Assembly (NCBI GenBank): GCA_027005175.1
Contig: JALTMC010000481.1
Coordinates: forward strand, 6,764-13,299
Direction: 5' to 3'
DNA: 6,536 nt
Source: Myxococcales bacterium
GTDB taxonomy: Bacteria; Myxococcota_C; UBA6777
Position numbers and translations under genes: made by a program. How positions within the stretch are numbered: the first letter of the stretch is position 1; every line of letters begins with the position of its first letter. Below are positions 4,760 through 6,536 of the stretch, one piece after another. The notes under the pieces are model-generated. The model ran no database searches. It was not told the origin of the DNA and saw only the letters and a list, made by a program, of their open reading frames with translations.

Positions 4760-6178
4760 TTAAAACTCTTCATCTTTGTTGTCATCATCCAGAAAGTTAC
4801 CACCCCTAGAGTTATTGGTGTTAACACGTATCTGATGGTTGTGTGAGCCCTCGACGGAATCATTCGCATACACGCTTCGCCCCCCATGTCGTCGAAGATA
4901 GTTCGTATGACATCGACGATAGCGTACAGGGACACTGCGACAGTAGGTTTTTAGCCTTGGGACACTCCGGCAGTATGTACTCACAACAGGTCGCTGACTG
5001 CACTGACGACGCCAGGTAGGAACGCGACGACAGTGGCGGTATCGCCTGGGAACATTCCGACATCGAGTGTAGGTACTTGGAACATTCCGACAATGATAGT
5101 ATCGACGAGGCACTGAGCCACACCGGGTTCGATAATGATAATAGTTGCGACAATAGGTACGCAGGTAACTGTATCGGCGGCAGTAGGTGGAACGCCAGCC
5201 AATACGAACACATCGGCTGCGAATCACTGGATAGCTACGACATCGGCGATGACGAGTACGATAGGTACGACAGCGACGACGCCATCGAGTGTAGCCATGG
5301 CAGCGGCGGCGCCACCGTGTATAGCTACGACAACGACGTTGCCAACGTGTATAACTGGAACAGCGAGTGCGATACGTTCGAACATTGCGGCAGGTACGTT
5401 GCCATCGAACATAGCGATGACACTTTCGAGCCCAGCTGCGATACGTACGGCACTTTCGGCGCCAACGGTAATAATTGGAGCAATGAGTGACCGGCGCGTG
5501 AACAGGAACGGCTGCCGGTCGAGAACAACGAGTTCGGCATTTCTTCGCACAGAGTACACGAGGAACATGTCTGCAAACCGTACGCAACTGTGGAACTCTA
5601 TGACATCGACGGTACCGCTGAGGAACACTCCGACAATGAGTGTATGTTCTGGGAACATTGCGGCAGGATCGATAGCGACGAGGAACACTGCGACAATGAT
5701 AGTAGCGTCGAGGCACAGAGTTACAACGGGTTCGATAATGATAATGATTGCGACAGTAGGTACGTAGGTAACTGTATCGACGACAGTAGGAGGAACGCCA
5801 GCCAATACGAACACATCGGCTGCGAATCACTGGATAGCTACGACATCGGCGATAGCGAGTGCGGTAGGTGCGACAGCGACGTCGCCACCGAGTGTAACCA
5901 CTGCATCTGCGTTGCCATCGGATATAACTGCGACAACGACGCTGCCATCGGGTGTAGCTACGACAACGACGCTGCCACCGGGTGTAGCTGTGACAATGAG
6001 TGCGATAGGTCCGCAAGGTTCGACATTCGCGTTTGTAATGTGTATGACAGGCCCGACGACACTTGGTCACACAAGTATCGGTACTGTCTGCAGCATCGCG
6101 TTCATAGAGGAATGCCATGGCCGATCCAGCCATAAGGAGGGTTGCCATGCCCAGAAGAATAGCCAGAGTTTTTCGCAT
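4760..6178 (-). CDS. Secreted Arg/Cys/Tyr-rich decapeptide-repeat protein of unknown function
   Basis: I do not recognise a family for this 472-aa protein. Start ATG at 6178 has AGGAGA (6189-6184) 5 nt upstream and gives a clear Sec signal peptide: MRK, hydrophobic core, cleavage after AMA (residue 22). The mature protein has 42 Cys and about 123 Arg, so it is very basic. Cys occur exactly every tenth residue at 52-202 (16 Cys) and again at 233-423 (20 Cys). Two unit types are seen: a Trp type (CRSYTRWQRR) and a Pro type (CRSVPRRYRH). CxxxCxxxC clusters sit at 36-44 and 210-218, and a Pro/Ala/Val-rich hinge at 219-232 separates the two halves. After residue 424 the protein changes to an Asn/Gly-rich, then acidic tail ending DDDNKDEEF. 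A disulfide-linked extracellular structural or polyanion-binding protein is an inference. It lies 397 bp upstream of the SpoIID-domain gene on the same strand, probably with its own promoter. Long frames on both strands here are by-products of the repeats. Confidence 0.88.
   Translation of the reverse strand: MRKTLAILLGMATLLMAGSAMAFLYERDAADSTDTCVTKCRRACHTHYKRECRTLRTYRTHCHSYTRWQRRCRSYTRWQRRCRSYIRWQRRCSGYTRWRRRCRTYRTRYRRCRSYPVIRSRCVRIGWRSSYCRRYSYLRTYCRNHYHYRTRCNSVPRRYYHCRSVPRRYRSCRNVPRTYTHCRSVPQRYRRCHRVPQLRTVCRHVPRVLCAKKCRTRCSRPAAVPVHAPVTHCSNYYRWRRKCRTYRSWARKCHRYVRWQRTCRNVRTYRTRCSSYTRWQRRCRSYTRWRRRCHGYTRWRRRCRTYRTRHRRCRSYPVIRSRCVRIGWRSTYCRRYSYLRTYCRNYYHYRTRCGSVPRRYYHCRNVPSTYTRCRNVPRRYRHCRRVPTWRRQCSQRPVVSTYCRSVPRLKTYCRSVPVRYRRCHTNYLRRHGGRSVYANDSVEGSHNHQIRVNTNNSRGGNFLDDDNKDEEF
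5093..5272 (-). repeat. Internal duplication in the Cys-ladder gene, copy B (residues 303-362)
   Basis: These 60 codons match residues 102-161 (5696-5875) at 56 of 60 residues with a constant 603-bp offset. A 62-bp DNA stretch is identical (5189-5250 against 5792-5853). The shared block includes CRSYPVIRSRC, CVRIGWRS and CRRYSYLRTYC. High DNA identity, including third positions, suggests recent duplication or gene conversion within the gene. Confidence 0.9.
5696..5875 (-). repeat. Internal duplication in the Cys-ladder gene, copy A (residues 102-161)
   Basis: This is the partner of 5093-5272. The four residue differences are Tyr109/His, Ser130/Thr, His145/Tyr and Asn153/Gly. Upstream of the block, copy A has one more Trp-type decapeptide than copy B, so whole 30-bp units have been gained or lost. 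Confidence 0.9.
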
Positions 6179-6281
6179 AAAAATCTCCTGTGATGTGTGT
6201 GAACGATCCGTTGGTGGTCCAAACGCATTGCTCCAACAAAGGATCTATTTCATGTGGTGATTGTTCCTTTGGTTGCGGTAA

Positions 6282-6307
6282 TCATCACCTAGTATGATCT
6301 CATCACC
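6282..6307. promoter_or_regulatory. Paired TCATCACC motifs overlapping the candidate promoter of the Cys-ladder gene
   Basis: TCATCACC occurs at 6282-6289 and 6300-6307, 18 bp apart, on either side of the candidate -10 box at 6291-6296. The first copy also pairs with GGTGAT at 6256-6261 (6-bp inverted repeat, 22-nt loop). Two direct half-sites about two helical turns apart across a promoter could be a regulator site. The motif is short and may be chance. Confidence 0.25.
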
Positions 6308-6319
6308 CGGAACAATCAA
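6291..6319 (-). promoter_or_regulatory. Candidate sigma70-type promoter of the Cys-ladder gene
   Basis: On the minus strand TTGATT (6319-6314, four of six to TTGACA), a 17-bp spacer and CATACT (6296-6291, four of six to TATAAT) lie about 113 bp upstream of the start codon at 6178. The predicted leader is about 105 nt. Both boxes are moderate matches, so confidence is limited. Confidence 0.4.
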
Positions 6320-6435
6320 CCCCCAATCTAAGAGAATAAATACGACACATCCCATCGTTCATGTACCAACGCGGTCCATAGACTCGCATACAAGAGAAAA
6401 AAAGTATTGCAAAACGATATGTGATGACGGGCTTC

Positions 6436-6501
6436 TTACAGTGTTTTGGGAAATCGGTAGTATCGCCATGACATCGTTGTGAAAAAAATGGACATAACCA
6501 T
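6436..6501 (-). CDS. Possible 21-codon small ORF behind a perfect Shine-Dalgarno
   Basis: On the minus strand AGGAGGT (6513-6507) is followed after 5 nt by ATG at 6501. The frame (MVMSIFFTTMSWRYYRFP...) runs 21 codons to TAA at 6436-6438. The ribosome site is the best in the window, better than those of the large genes. The product is short, hydrophobic at first, then aromatic and basic. It could be a leader peptide, an independent small protein, or the 5' remnant of a broken gene. It lies upstream of the predicted promoter of the Cys-ladder gene, so it need not be on that transcript. No homolog is known to me. Confidence 0.3.
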   Translation of the reverse strand: MVMSIFFTTMSWRYYRFPKTL

Positions 6502-6536
6502 AAACTACCTCCTTTTATGTGCAAGTTTACGCAGGT

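Noticed and set aside
5077-5814. Several 130-210 aa frames on both strands over the Cys-ladder gene
   Set aside because: The 30-bp periodic codon pattern avoids stops in other frames too. Only the frame 4760-6178 has a signal peptide, ribosome site and full-length open frame.
4910-6025. Ladder protein as a defensin-like or bacteriocin-type toxin
   Set aside because: Length, the very regular ten-residue spacing and the absence of any immunity or export gene nearby do not fit known Cys-rich toxins. It cannot be excluded, but nothing in the sequence supports it.
6303-6524. 73-codon minus-strand frame with a TTG start
   Set aside because: It has no ribosome site before the TTG and no recognisable domain. 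The nearby AGGAGGT belongs to a different frame (ATG at 6501).

Overview
The window reads like an accessory region from a Myxococcota/Deltaproteobacteria-like Gram-negative with moderate GC. This is inferred from three things. Gene 2 is a Cys-rich FGE/SUMF-domain lipoprotein of a kind common in that group. Gene 3 carries three MopE-type putative metal-binding repeats. Gene 3 also ends in a MYXO-CTERM-like tail (GGGGCSC, then a hydrophobic segment, then an Arg cluster). No rRNA, tRNA or CRISPR array is visible.

Layout from left to right. (1) 1-504, + strand: the 3' part of a NarL/LuxR-type response regulator, cut by the window edge and closed by a good intrinsic terminator (531-568). (2) 610-833: a 224-bp non-coding, MITE-like element with 15-bp perfect terminal inverted repeats. 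It holds a four-unit 16-bp tandem repeat and ends just upstream of gene 2. (3) 867-1871, + strand: a SUMF/FGE-sulfatase-domain lipoprotein that lacks one of the two catalytic Cys of true formylglycine-generating enzymes. (4) 1872-2001: a short convergent intergenic region with a hairpin that pairs better on the minus strand. (5) 2002-4362, minus strand: a 786-aa exported multidomain protein with a carboxypeptidase-regulatory-like domain, a SpoIID/LytB-type peptidoglycan lytic transglycosylase domain, an NBR1-type Ig-like domain, three MopE repeats, a Cys-rich module and a MYXO-CTERM-like tail. (6) 4363-4759: an intergenic region with a sigma70-like promoter for gene 3, an 18-bp tandem repeat in its leader, and a 36-bp imperfect direct repeat whose changes look codon-phased. 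(7) 4760-6178, minus strand: a 472-aa secreted protein made almost entirely of ten-residue units, each starting with Cys and rich in Arg, Tyr and Trp. I do not recognise a family for it. (8) 6179-6536: its upstream region, with a candidate promoter and a short ORF behind a perfect Shine-Dalgarno sequence.

The three complete large genes all encode exported envelope or surface proteins, and genes 3 and 4 lie in the same direction but appear to have separate promoters. A shared role in building or remodelling a cell wall, surface or spore coat is plausible but is inference only. The most novel item is the Cys-ladder protein at 4760-6178.
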